Shown piece by piece: positions 40,530-48,231 of a stretch of 64,000 bases of DNA. Within the stretch, counting starts at the first letter, position 1; each line of letters opens with the position of its first letter. Made by a program: the position numbers and the translations under genes. The notes beneath the pieces are model-generated. The model did not search any database and was not told where the DNA came from. It was given only the letters and a program-made list of their open reading frames with translations. This DNA is from Oscillospiraceae bacterium (GTDB lineage Bacteria > Bacillota > Clostridia > Oscillospirales > Ruminococcaceae). The DNA lies in the NCBI GenBank assembly GCA_021200565.1, contig JAJQGJ010000006.1:62001-126000 (forward strand), given 5' to 3'.

Positions 40530-40553
40530 TGAAAAATAAATATGAAAAAAGAC

Positions 40554-40582
40554 TTGACTTTTGCCCCGACTGTCGCTATAAT
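40554..40582 (+). promoter_or_regulatory. Promoter for tRNA-Ser
   Basis: TTGACT (40554-40559) and TATAAT (40577-40582) are 17 bases apart. Confidence 0.88.
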
Positions 40583-40624
40583 AATATAGTCGCCTGCCGA
40601 AATAGGCAGGAAACACAGTCACCT

Positions 40625-40714
40625 GGAGAAATACCCAAGTGGTGAAGGGGCTCCCCTGCTAAGGGAGTAGGTCGGGTTACCGGTGCGAGGGTTCAAATCC
40701 CTCTTTCTCCGCCA
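40625..40714 (+). tRNA. tRNA-Ser (anticodon GCT)
   Basis: A 90-base tRNA with a long variable arm and encoded CCA. Acceptor GGAGAAA pairs with TTTCTCC, and the anticodon stem CTCCC/GGGAG encloses CTGCTAA, giving GCT, which reads AGC and AGT codons. Confidence 0.95.
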
Positions 40715-40721
40715 AGAAATC

Positions 40722-40746
40722 AGCACCCAATTCGGGTGCTTTTTTC
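40722..40746 (+). terminator. Terminator after tRNA-Ser
   Basis: AGCACCC (40722-40728) pairs with GGGTGCT (40734-40740), followed by TTTTTT. Confidence 0.9.
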
Positions 40747-40750
40747 ATGC

Positions 40751-40790
40751 CAAAAAGAAGCATCCGAAGCGAAAACCTCGGATGCTATAT
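40751..40790 (-). terminator. Terminator of the minus-strand ABC operon
   Basis: AGCATCCGA (40759-40767) pairs with TCGGATGCT (40778-40786). Read on the minus strand it is followed by TCTTTTTG, so it ends the marR-ABC-ABC transcript; a T-run is also present on the plus side. Confidence 0.85.
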
Positions 40791-40795
40791 TTTTA

Positions 40796-42727
40796 TCAGT
40801 CAAGCTCTTTCTTTCCGGTATACAGCTCGTAATACCTGCCTTTGAGCTTCAAGAGATCGTCGTGGTTGCCACGTTCGATAATCTCGCCCGCCTCAAGAAC
40901 CATGATGGCTTCTGCATTTCGTACTGTCGAAAGTCTGTGTGCAATAACGAAAGTCGTTCTGCCTTTCATGAGTCTGTCAAGACCGTGCTCGATATGTCGC
41001 TCAGTTCTCGTATCAACAGAGGATGTAGCTTCATCCAAAACAAGTATAGGAGCCTTCGAGAGAGCCGCTCTTGCAATGTTCAGAAGCTGTCTCTGACCTT
41101 GTGAGAGGTTAGCACCATCGCTTTCAAGAACAGTGTTGTAGCCGTCCTCGAGCCTCATTATGAATGAGTGTGCACTTGCAGTCTTTGCAGCGGCGATTAC
41201 TTCGTCGTCAGTCGCATCAAGTCTGCCGTAGCGGATATTCTCCATAACCGTTCCGGTGAAGAGGTGAGTGTCCTGCAGAACCATAGCGATGTTCTTTCTC
41301 AGGTATTCACGGTTGTACTCCTTGACCTCGTGACCATCAATCAGGATTTCACCTTCGTTGATGTCATAGAATCGATTGAGAAGATTAGTAACAGTAGTCT
41401 TACCTGCGCCGGTGGAGCCGACAAACGCAATCTTCTGTCCCTGATGAGCCCAGAGACTGATGTGCTTCAGAACAATCTTGTCGGGAACATAGCCGAATGT
41501 AACATCTTTAAGAACAACTTCACCTTGGATAGGAGTTGTAAGTGCATTCTCTGCATCTGCAGCCTCAGGTTCAGAATCCATAACCTCGAATACTCTTTCG
41601 GCACCGGCAAGCGCCGCAAAGATGGTTGACATCTGCTGAGACATCTGGTTGATAGGACGTGAGAACTCCTTCGAGTAGTTAGAGAATACTGTCAGAGCAC
41701 CTGTTGAAAGGTTGCCGGTTAGCATCAGAATACCGCCGACACCTATTGTGAAGCCATAAGCAATCTGAGAAGTGTTGCCCATGATAGGACCCATAACTGA
41801 GCCCCAGAACTGTGCTCTGAACTGCTTGTCACGCATATCGTCGTTAAGCTGGCTGAACTCCTCAACCGCAGTTTCCTCGTGGTTGAATACCTTCACAACC
41901 TTCTGACCGGTGATGGTCTCCTCAACATAACCGTTGACAGCTCCTAGAGCCGCCTGCTGACCGGTGTAGTACTTCGAGGAGCGCTTCGCAATAGCTGAAC
42001 CGCCGAAAGTAAATATAGGTATAAACACGATTGTAACGAGTGTCAGAATCCAGTTGGTGGTTATCATGAAGATAAACGTACCGATAAGAGTAACCGTACT
42101 CGAAATGAGCGACGTAAGCGTGTTATTGATCATCGTATCGATATTATCAATGTCGTTTGTGAATCGTGACATGATTTCGCCAGTGGGATGAGAGTCAAAG
42201 TAACGGACAGGAAGCTTCTGAAGCTTTTCAAACAGGTCGTTTCTTATCTTTTCAATCGCATTGTGTGAAATAGTCACCATGATGCGGGATTGCAGGTAGT
42301 TTGTAACGATACCTACGAGATAGATGCAAAGAAGCACCAGAGCTACTCTGACTATGTATTCAAGCACCTCACAATCGCCTGTAATGCTCTTGAGGATGTT
42401 GTCCGCAAGCTTTTCCATCGTACTCATTTCCTGCTCTTTACCTGTTACGGCAACTGTCAGTTTGTTTATGATAGGTGCCAGAAGATATGAGCAGAAGAGG
42501 GAAGTGACGGTAGTCACGAGCATGCATGCGAGCACAAGAACCAATCTGAATTTGTACTGAGCAATATATCCAACTAGCCTTTTAATTACCTTACCGGTGT
42601 CCTTGGGTCTTCCACCGTCTCCGCGTCCACCTCTTGGACCGTGTCCCAGACCTCCGCCTGGTCCGCCTTTCTGGTCGGCGGCTTTTTTGTTATACTGCTT
42701 CTGAAGGGCTGTTAAGTCTCTTGCCAT
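40796..42727 (-). CDS. ABC exporter half-transporter with glycine-rich N-terminus
   Basis: A 643-residue ABC half-transporter, the member of the pair with canonical catalytic Glu. The first 45 residues are rich in Gly, Arg and Pro (GGPGGGLGHGPRGGRG), probably a disordered cytoplasmic extension. Six membrane segments follow, then Walker A GSTGAGKTT near 440, signature LSQGQRQ and Walker B VLDEATS. It lies two bases after its partner, in the operon marR-ABC-ABC, which mirrors the 25.5-29.5 kb operon. Multidrug or peptide export is likely, substrate unknown. Confidence 0.92.
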   Translation of the reverse strand: MARDLTALQKQYNKKAADQKGGPGGGLGHGPRGGRGDGGRPKDTGKVIKRLVGYIAQYKFRLVLVLACMLVTTVTSLFCSYLLAPIINKLTVAVTGKEQEMSTMEKLADNILKSITGDCEVLEYIVRVALVLLCIYLVGIVTNYLQSRIMVTISHNAIEKIRNDLFEKLQKLPVRYFDSHPTGEIMSRFTNDIDNIDTMINNTLTSLISSTVTLIGTFIFMITTNWILTLVTIVFIPIFTFGGSAIAKRSSKYYTGQQAALGAVNGYVEETITGQKVVKVFNHEETAVEEFSQLNDDMRDKQFRAQFWGSVMGPIMGNTSQIAYGFTIGVGGILMLTGNLSTGALTVFSNYSKEFSRPINQMSQQMSTIFAALAGAERVFEVMDSEPEAADAENALTTPIQGEVVLKDVTFGYVPDKIVLKHISLWAHQGQKIAFVGSTGAGKTTVTNLLNRFYDINEGEILIDGHEVKEYNREYLRKNIAMVLQDTHLFTGTVMENIRYGRLDATDDEVIAAAKTASAHSFIMRLEDGYNTVLESDGANLSQGQRQLLNIARAALSKAPILVLDEATSSVDTRTERHIEHGLDRLMKGRTTFVIAHRLSTVRNAEAIMVLEAGEIIERGNHDDLLKLKGRYYELYTGKKELD

Positions 42728-42729
42728 AC

Positions 42730-44469
42730 TTACACCGCCTTCTTTTCAGAGTCATTCTGGGAGTAGTAAATCTCCTGATATGCCTCATTATTACTTAGAA
42801 GCTCTTCGTGCGTTCCGATTCCGGAAATCTTGCCCTCGTTCATGACAATTATCATGTCTGCATCTTTGACAGAGCTGATTCTTTGGGCGATGATAATCTT
42901 GGTTGAGTCTTTAAGCTCGTTTCGGAAAGCAAGTCTTATCTGAGCTTCAGTTGCAGTATCAACAGCACTTGTCGAGTCGTCGAGTATGAGAACTTTCGGA
43001 TTCTTAAGTAGTGCTCTTGCAATACAAAGTCTTTGTTTCTGACCGCCAGAGACGTTGGTGCCGCCCTGGTCAATAGCAGTCTGGTATCCGTCCTTGAATG
43101 AAGATACAAATTTGTCAGCCTGAGCACTCTGTGCAGCTGATCTTATCTGTTCCTCAGTTGCATTCTCGTCACCCCAACTAAGGTTTTCTTCGATAGTTCC
43201 GGAGAACAGGGTATTGTTTTGCAAAACCATTCCTATTCCCTCACGGAGATTGTAGAGAGAATAATCCTTTACATTCACGCCGTCAACCAAAACTTCGCCA
43301 TCGTCGACTTCGTAAAGTCTTGCAATCATGGAAACAAGAGTAGTCTTTCCACAGCCGGTGGAGCCGACTATTCCGACGGTAGAATGAGCGGGAATTTTGA
43401 GGTTGATGTTCGTAAGAACACTGTCTTCAGAATTCTTATAGTAACGGAATGTGACGTTTCTGAATTCAATTTCGCCGTTCTGAACGGTAAGCTCTCTGTG
43501 AGCAGCGTTGTCATCATTGATGTCCGGCTCTTCATCGAGAACCTGGGATATTCTTCTTGCGCTGACCAAAGCTCTTGAAGAGGTCATCAGAAGCATGGAA
43601 ACCATCATGAGTGACGACAGAATCTGGCTCGCATATGTGATGAATGCGGTCAGGTCTCCGACCTCCATACCGTTGTCAAGAACAATCTGTCCGCCAAAGT
43701 AGATTATGCAGATTGTGGTGACATTCATAATGAGCGTCATGACAGGACCTATGAAAATCATAATCTTCATGGCGCTTAAAGAAGCCGACTTGTAGTCGCC
43801 GTTTGCTTTGCTGAACTTGTCGATTTCCTTATCTTCTCTTACAAAGCTCTTTACAACTCTTACGTTCGTGACATTTTCGCGGACGGTTGCGTTCAATCCG
43901 TCAAGCTTTTTCTGAACTGTCTGAAACTTTGAGAAGCCCTTGAAGATAATTAAGCCGACACCGCAAAGCAGTACGGGGATTGCCACAGCGAAAACCGCTG
44001 ACAGGGAAGGACTTATGCTTATAGCCATAATAAGCGCCATAATCATCATTCCCGGTGCACGGAATGCCATTCTCAGAAGCTGATTGACAAAGTTCTGCAT
44101 CTGAGTGATGTCGTTTGTGAGTCTTGTGACAAGAGAGCTTGTCGAGAAACGGTCAATATTTGCAAAAGAGAAGGTCTGCACCTTCTCAAATACATCCTGT
44201 CTTAGGTCGCAGGCAAAATTGACAGATGCCTTGGCTCCGAAGTAGGAGCCGCCGGCACCACCAGCCATCATGACGACAGCACAAACAACTATTCCGAGCA
44301 TAACGAGTATACAGGTTGAAAGTGTGAGGGTTCCCGCATTCTGCTGATTGATGACGATAGCCATCAGCTTGGGAATTATTACTTCACCGAATACTTCAAC
44401 GAGCATACATATAGGAGTGATGATGAAAAGAGGCAAATATGGCTTAATATATTTGTACCAGCGTTTCAC
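42730..44469 (-). CDS. ABC exporter half-transporter, degenerate catalytic site
   Basis: A 579-residue half-transporter with six membrane segments, Walker A GSTGCGKTT near 365, signature VSGGQKQR, and Walker B ILDDSTS, where Asp replaces the catalytic Glu. It is the non-consensus half of a heterodimeric exporter, matching the arrangement of the other ABC pair here. The gene starts 13 bases after marR. Confidence 0.92.
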   Translation of the reverse strand: MKRWYKYIKPYLPLFIITPICMLVEVFGEVIIPKLMAIVINQQNAGTLTLSTCILVMLGIVVCAVVMMAGGAGGSYFGAKASVNFACDLRQDVFEKVQTFSFANIDRFSTSSLVTRLTNDITQMQNFVNQLLRMAFRAPGMMIMALIMAISISPSLSAVFAVAIPVLLCGVGLIIFKGFSKFQTVQKKLDGLNATVRENVTNVRVVKSFVREDKEIDKFSKANGDYKSASLSAMKIMIFIGPVMTLIMNVTTICIIYFGGQIVLDNGMEVGDLTAFITYASQILSSLMMVSMLLMTSSRALVSARRISQVLDEEPDINDDNAAHRELTVQNGEIEFRNVTFRYYKNSEDSVLTNINLKIPAHSTVGIVGSTGCGKTTLVSMIARLYEVDDGEVLVDGVNVKDYSLYNLREGIGMVLQNNTLFSGTIEENLSWGDENATEEQIRSAAQSAQADKFVSSFKDGYQTAIDQGGTNVSGGQKQRLCIARALLKNPKVLILDDSTSAVDTATEAQIRLAFRNELKDSTKIIIAQRISSVKDADMIIVMNEGKISGIGTHEELLSNNEAYQEIYYSQNDSEKKAV

Positions 44470-44482
44470 CCTTTAGCTTCTC

Positions 44483-44938
44483 TCAGTTTTCAGCGTTGGC
44501 ATAAGTCTTGAGATTTTCGATGAGTCTCTTCATGTATCCGCTGAAAGCAGCGATCTCTTCATCTGAGAAGCCCTCAAAAGCAGTCTCGTCGATAACGCTA
44601 TAAAAATCGTTGGTCTTCTTGACGATGTTCTTGCCTTTGGAGGTGATTGCTATGTTGTTGACTCTGGAGTCATCAGAAGAAGGAGTTCTTTCGATGTAAC
44701 CCTGAGTTTCAAGCTTCTTGAGAGTAACGGTAACTGCAGCTGGAGAAATCTCCATCTTCTCAGCCAGATCCTTCTGGCAAAGTCTTGAGTCGCGGCTTGC
44801 TTCGATAAGCATCGAGTGCTGGCTTCCTCTCAGACCCAAAGTATCAACATATTTGTCAATGAGCTGACGGCGAAGGCAATCAAATCTTGCAAACTGATTG
44901 ATGCACTTCTCATATTGTTCTTTTCTGGTATTTGCCAT
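44483..44938 (-). CDS. MarR-family transcriptional regulator
   Basis: A 151-residue winged-helix protein. The helix-turn-helix SQKDLAEKMEISPAAVT-type region is at about residues 50-70, and the wing segment RTPSSDDSRVN supplies the Asp-Arg salt-bridge pair. The ATG at 44938 is chosen because AAAGGAT precedes it and upstream codons cross the operator and promoter. It is the first gene of the minus-strand marR-ABC-ABC operon and probably represses it. Its sequence differs strongly from the other MarR of the window. Confidence 0.93.
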   Translation of the reverse strand: MANTRKEQYEKCINQFARFDCLRRQLIDKYVDTLGLRGSQHSMLIEASRDSRLCQKDLAEKMEISPAAVTVTLKKLETQGYIERTPSSDDSRVNNIAITSKGKNIVKKTNDFYSVIDETAFEGFSDEEIAAFSGYMKRLIENLKTYANAEN

Positions 44939-44961
44939 AAATAACACTATCCTTTCAATGA

Positions 44962-44977
44962 AGTTTTGATAAAAACT
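44962..44977 (-). promoter_or_regulatory. Candidate MarR operator
   Basis: AGTTTTGATAAAAACT is an inverted repeat (AGTTTT with AAAACT) placed between the -10 and the marR start codon, where binding would block transcription. The sequence is unlike the TTGC-N4-GCAA operator of the other module. Confidence 0.55.
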
Positions 44978-44990
44978 ATTTAACAGTAGA

Positions 44991-45019
44991 ATTGTAGCAT
45001 AGACGCATAAAATTGTCAA
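44991..45019 (-). promoter_or_regulatory. Promoter for the minus-strand marR-ABC-ABC operon
   Basis: On the minus strand TTGACA (complement of 45014-45019) and TACAAT (complement of 44991-44996) are 17 bases apart. Confidence 0.88.
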
Positions 45020-45125
45020 GCACTTAGTGTGAAAATGTGAAGAAATTTAATGCGTATTATTTTCATTGAAACACCTTTTCTGAAATATGAAATTTCGCAA
45101 AACTCTATTTCGGGAAAAAAAGTGG

Positions 45126-45154
45126 TTGTAATTATCGCAAAAATATGATACACT
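45126..45154 (+). promoter_or_regulatory. Possible promoter for the TPR-like membrane protein gene
   Basis: TTGTAA (45126-45131) and TACACT (45149-45154), each 4 of 6 matches, are 17 bases apart. Confidence 0.5.
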
Positions 45155-45205
45155 AAGTATTGATGAGCTCACGGATAATGCTGGAGCTGAATTTGAGGTG
45201 TTTAT

Positions 45206-46255
45206 ATGATCAAAACTCGTACTGAAATAAAGAATTTTAAAATCTGGATGATATGCCTGACGCTTTTTTTGTGGGCTCTTCTCATAGCCGCTCCTTTCTT
45301 GGGGCTGCTCGATGACTCCATGCTTTACAGTGCGTTTCCGTTTCTGAACTTTGGTCTCATAATCGAGGGAACAATAGCTGGCAACGAGCTTCCGCATTTC
45401 GTAACAGACAATTTCAGCTTTGCAGTAAGCCTTGCATGCATCATGGTGGTAATTGCGCTGGCTGTTCTTCTGGTTTACCTTATCGTAAAGTGCGTTCTCG
45501 CTTCACAGCGTTCAAAGGCAAAGAAAGTACTGAGAAAGACGGGATATTCGGCTGAGTACTTTTCACTTCTTGAAAAAAAGAAAAAGCACTTAAAGGGCAG
45601 CTATCTTGAAGCTGTCAATGACCTGTGCCTTGCCAAGGAATATGGCGACGGCAGACGCTATGATACTGCACTCGAAATCTTAAGAAATGTCGACATCGAC
45701 AAATTCAAGGTCAGAGATGCCGCAACCTACTATGCTCTTTATGCATACATATTTATATTAACCGGTAATCTTGAAAACGCTGGCTTTGCTATTGACCTTG
45801 GAGTTCCTTTTGCCGAGAAGACAAAGGACAAGTCCCAGATGGCTTTCGTGAGCGCACTACTTCTGTATGCCCAGAAGGATTACGAAGGTGCTGAAAAAGG
45901 CTTCAAGCCTCTTGTCAAGTCTCATAATAACGAAATCAGAGTCTGGTCGGGAATGTATTTAGGTCTTATATTCCTCCGCCAACATAAGAACGATAATGCA
46001 AGAAAGACAGTTGTTGCTCTCAGCAAATTCAAGAAAACTCCTCGTCAAAGCGAAAACATCTTAAAGCTTCTCAAGAAGATCGAAACTGCCTATGCTCTTG
46101 AAGAGGAAGAGCGCCGTGAGGAACTTGCTGCATCAGAAGAAGCATCCGCCGAAGGTGAAACCTCGGACGAAGAATTATCTACCGAAGAGTTTTCTTCAGT
46201 AGAAGAAGCTTCTTCTGGCGAAGAGCCCTCTGAAGAAGACGCTAATCCAGAATAA
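45206..46255 (+). CDS. Membrane-anchored TPR-like protein with acidic tail, unknown function
   Basis: A 349-residue protein with no family I can name. Two hydrophobic segments (about residues 12-32 and 72-95) flank a short loop. Residues 130-300 are helical and look like tetratricopeptide-type repeats (ALEILRNVD, YALYAYIFILTGN, FVSALLLYAQKDYEGAEKGFKPL). The last 40 residues are a Ser-Glu-rich acidic tail, similar in style to the Lgt tail. GAGGTG precedes the ATG. The SpoIIM-like and YesL-like membrane proteins follow, so it may be a scaffold acting with them at the membrane; that is inference only. Confidence 0.75.
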   Translation: MIKTRTEIKNFKIWMICLTLFLWALLIAAPFLGLLDDSMLYSAFPFLNFGLIIEGTIAGNELPHFVTDNFSFAVSLACIMVVIALAVLLVYLIVKCVLASQRSKAKKVLRKTGYSAEYFSLLEKKKKHLKGSYLEAVNDLCLAKEYGDGRRYDTALEILRNVDIDKFKVRDAATYYALYAYIFILTGNLENAGFAIDLGVPFAEKTKDKSQMAFVSALLLYAQKDYEGAEKGFKPLVKSHNNEIRVWSGMYLGLIFLRQHKNDNARKTVVALSKFKKTPRQSENILKLLKKIETAYALEEEERREELAASEEASAEGETSDEELSTEEFSSVEEASSGEEPSEEDANPE

Positions 46256-46258
46256 TAT

Positions 46259-46292
46259 TGCATATTTGTCTGCTTGTCCTCATAGTATGGAC
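46259..46292 (+). promoter_or_regulatory. Possible sporulation-sigma promoter before the SpoIIM-like gene
   Basis: TGCATA/GCATATT at 46259-46266 and CATAGTAT at 46281-46288 resemble sigma-F/G or sigma-E elements. The spacer is 16 bases for the sigma-G reading (TGCATA to CATAGTA) and 14 for the sigma-E reading. The element CTCATAGTATGGAC (46279-46292) also occurs before the DacF-like gene. A transcript starting here would begin within the ribosome binding site at 46293-46299, which weakens the call. Confidence 0.4.
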
Positions 46293-46307
46293 AAGGAGGC
46301 GTTGTGA

Positions 46308-46871
46308 ATGAGCAGAGACAAAAAGGATACTGTACTGATTTTTGCGCTTGTAGTTGGAATAGCAATAGGTGCGTTAGTCGGAATGAAGCTTTCAGAAAGC
46401 GAGATTTCAAGCCTTGTCAAGACAAGCTTTCTTACATACAGAGAAAACAGATTTGAATCGTTTTTCTCATTTTTCATAAGCTCTTCTTCGTTTGTGATTG
46501 TAGTATTTCTCATGGGCTTCTGTGCCGTTTTTCAGCCTTTTGAAGTGCTTTTAGTGGCGTTAAAAGGCTTAGGACTCGGACTGATTGCAAGATGTGTCTA
46601 TGCAAGCGACAACCTTCTGCCAGACCTTCTTCTGTTTCTTCCGTTCTCGGTAATTTCGTCAGGAATTCTCATATTCCAGGCGAGAGACGCTGTTTCAATG
46701 TCGATGGGATACTTTTCAATCTCGATAACAACTGAAAATCGCCTCGGAATGGCCAATGAATTCAGAGAGTACATTTTCAGATTTTTCATATACCTTCTCT
46801 CCTGTGCTGTAATCAGCGCACTCGGTTGCCTGACTTTGAGCGTGATGAATACGCATGGACTGTTTCAGTGA
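46308..46871 (+). CDS. SpoIIM-like integral membrane protein
   Basis: A 187-residue protein with about five membrane segments. The arrangement, the early GAIVG-like segment, FLMGFCAVFQPFEVLLVALKGLGLG in the middle and a final hydrophobic helix resemble stage II sporulation protein M, which with SpoIID and SpoIIP helps the mother cell membrane engulf the forespore. The match is by eye, and SpoIIM-superfamily proteins also occur outside sporulation. AAGGAGG lies eight bases before the ATG. No SpoIID or SpoIIP gene is adjacent. Confidence 0.65.
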   Translation: MSRDKKDTVLIFALVVGIAIGALVGMKLSESEISSLVKTSFLTYRENRFESFFSFFISSSSFVIVVFLMGFCAVFQPFEVLLVALKGLGLGLIARCVYASDNLLPDLLLFLPFSVISSGILIFQARDAVSMSMGYFSISITTENRLGMANEFREYIFRFFIYLLSCAVISALGCLTLSVMNTHGLFQ

Positions 46872-46890
46872 ACCGAAAGGATGTTTAATC

Positions 46891-47856
46891 ATGGGTCTTT
46901 TTTCAAAATATGAGGAGCCCGGTAAGGGTGTACCAAAAAATCCTGACCAGAAGCTTCCGTTCTTCAGATTTTTTGAGCTTTACTTCGGGCATTTCACAAA
47001 GCTGATTCTCCTCAACTTCATCTACATCATCTGCTTTCTGCCAATGTTTGCGGGAGTAATAGTGATGCAGCTGTTCCTTGTGGACGAGGAATCAAGCTTC
47101 TACACCTTGGCTTTCTATCTGATAGTGATTGCAAGCGGCATTATCATCGGTCCTGCCACATGCGGAGTTGCAAAGCTATCAAGAAATATGTCTATAGAAA
47201 AGCCGATTTTCCTCTGGCATGATTTCTGGGATACATTCAAAACCAACTTCAAGCAGGGCGCAATCATGGGCGTAATTGACATGCTGTTTATTTCAGCAGT
47301 TTCTGTTTCGTTCCCGATGTATTACAATATGGCGGCTAGCAGCAATATCTTCTACGTACCGTTTGCAGTCTGCCTCATCTGCTCTGTTATCTTCCTTATG
47401 ATGCACTTCTATATCTATTTCCTTATAGTCACAACCGACTTGGGACTATGGAAGATTTTGAAGAACTCATTCCTCCTGACCGCTATCGACATCAAGAGCT
47501 CCATTATAAACCTCGTGGTAACTGCAATAGTTCTGATACTCGTTGTAATCTTCTTCCCGTATACAGCTATACTGGTTATCATACTTCCGACGTTTATGGC
47601 GTTCTTATATGCATTCAACTGCTATCCGGTCATCAGGAAATATGTCATCCAGCCTTACTATGACGAAAGAGGCGAGCGCAATCCTGAGCTTGACTATATC
47701 GATGAGGATGGCGAGACAGTATTTGTAGACTCTCCCGAGCTTGAGGAAGCACCTCCTAAGGAAAAATCAGGCGGAATGAGAGCGAAGAGGGAATCAGGCA
47801 ACAATCCTGCACCCAGGTCTTCCGGCTCCAGCAAAAAGAAAAAGACAATCAGATAA
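46891..47856 (+). CDS. YesL-family (DUF624) membrane protein
   Basis: A 321-residue membrane protein with about five or six hydrophobic segments. The N-terminal MGLFSKYEEPGKGVPKNPD and FFRFFELYFGHFTKLILLN are typical of YesL/DUF624, and the C-terminal 60 residues are charged and end in a Lys/Arg cluster (SKKKKTIR). In Bacillus, yesL lies among rhamnogalacturonan genes, but the molecular role is unknown. GAAAGGA precedes the ATG at 46891. It follows the SpoIIM-like gene by 19 bases, so they form one unit. Confidence 0.82.
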   Translation: MGLFSKYEEPGKGVPKNPDQKLPFFRFFELYFGHFTKLILLNFIYIICFLPMFAGVIVMQLFLVDEESSFYTLAFYLIVIASGIIIGPATCGVAKLSRNMSIEKPIFLWHDFWDTFKTNFKQGAIMGVIDMLFISAVSVSFPMYYNMAASSNIFYVPFAVCLICSVIFLMMHFYIYFLIVTTDLGLWKILKNSFLLTAIDIKSSIINLVVTAIVLILVVIFFPYTAILVIILPTFMAFLYAFNCYPVIRKYVIQPYYDERGERNPELDYIDEDGETVFVDSPELEEAPPKEKSGGMRAKRESGNNPAPRSSGSSKKKKTIR

Positions 47857-47868
47857 ATATATAGACCA

Positions 47869-47901
47869 AAACCGTCGAAGCAAAATGCAACGACGGTTTT
47901 T
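47869..47901. terminator. Bidirectional terminator after the YesL-like gene
   Basis: AAACCGTCG (47869-47877) pairs with CGACGGTTT (47891-47899), followed by TT. The mirrored strand also has TTTTGG after the stem, serving the small minus-strand gene. Confidence 0.8.
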
Positions 47902-47919
47902 GATGCGGTGGCGATTTGG

Positions 47920-48099
47920 TTAAGAGAACATACACCCGAGCCCTTCAAGCATCGAGCTGACGGAGCGCACTGCTTTCATGGCGTTCGACTTAACCATTCT
48001 CTTGTTTGATTTCGTGGCGTTCGTCACAGCATAAACCGCTGCGCCGGTCACCACTCCAACCGCTATTCCCTTGCAGAGTGAGGGAATGTTCATACTCAT
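47920..48099 (-). CDS. Small 59-residue protein of unknown function
   Basis: An ATG (complement of 48097-48099) with AGGAGA about six bases upstream opens a 59-codon frame ending in TAA at 47920. The product starts MSMNIPSLCKGIAVG, has an Ala/Val/Gly-rich hydrophobic stretch (about residues 11-28), then a basic region (TKSNKRMVKSNAMKAVR) and ends in GLGCMFS. The layout resembles YtxH-like small membrane proteins. The good ribosome site, the stop-flanking terminator and a TACAAT-like -10 upstream support a real gene. The family is not recognised. Confidence 0.65.
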   Translation of the reverse strand: MSMNIPSLCKGIAVGVVTGAAVYAVTNATKSNKRMVKSNAMKAVRSVSSMLEGLGCMFS

Positions 48100-48166
48100 A
48101 AAAATCTCTCCTTTTCGGCTTAGTAATTGTAGTTTGCACGCTTTTTAAAAAAATACTCAGAAAAGA

Positions 48167-48195
48167 TTGTTTTGCGCTCTGAAAAGTGATATAAT
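48167..48195 (+). promoter_or_regulatory. Probable promoter for the pyridoxal kinase gene
   Basis: TATAAT (48190-48195) is preceded at 17 bases by TTGTTT (48167-48172, weak). Confidence 0.55.
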
Positions 48196-48231
48196 CGGTA
48201 CTGCAATGAATGTAAATTGAAGGGGATCAAA

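Noticed and set aside
40796-44469. The minus-strand ABC pair as a bacteriocin export system
   Set aside because: No precursor peptide, C39 peptidase domain or modification enzyme is present; MarR linkage points to efflux.
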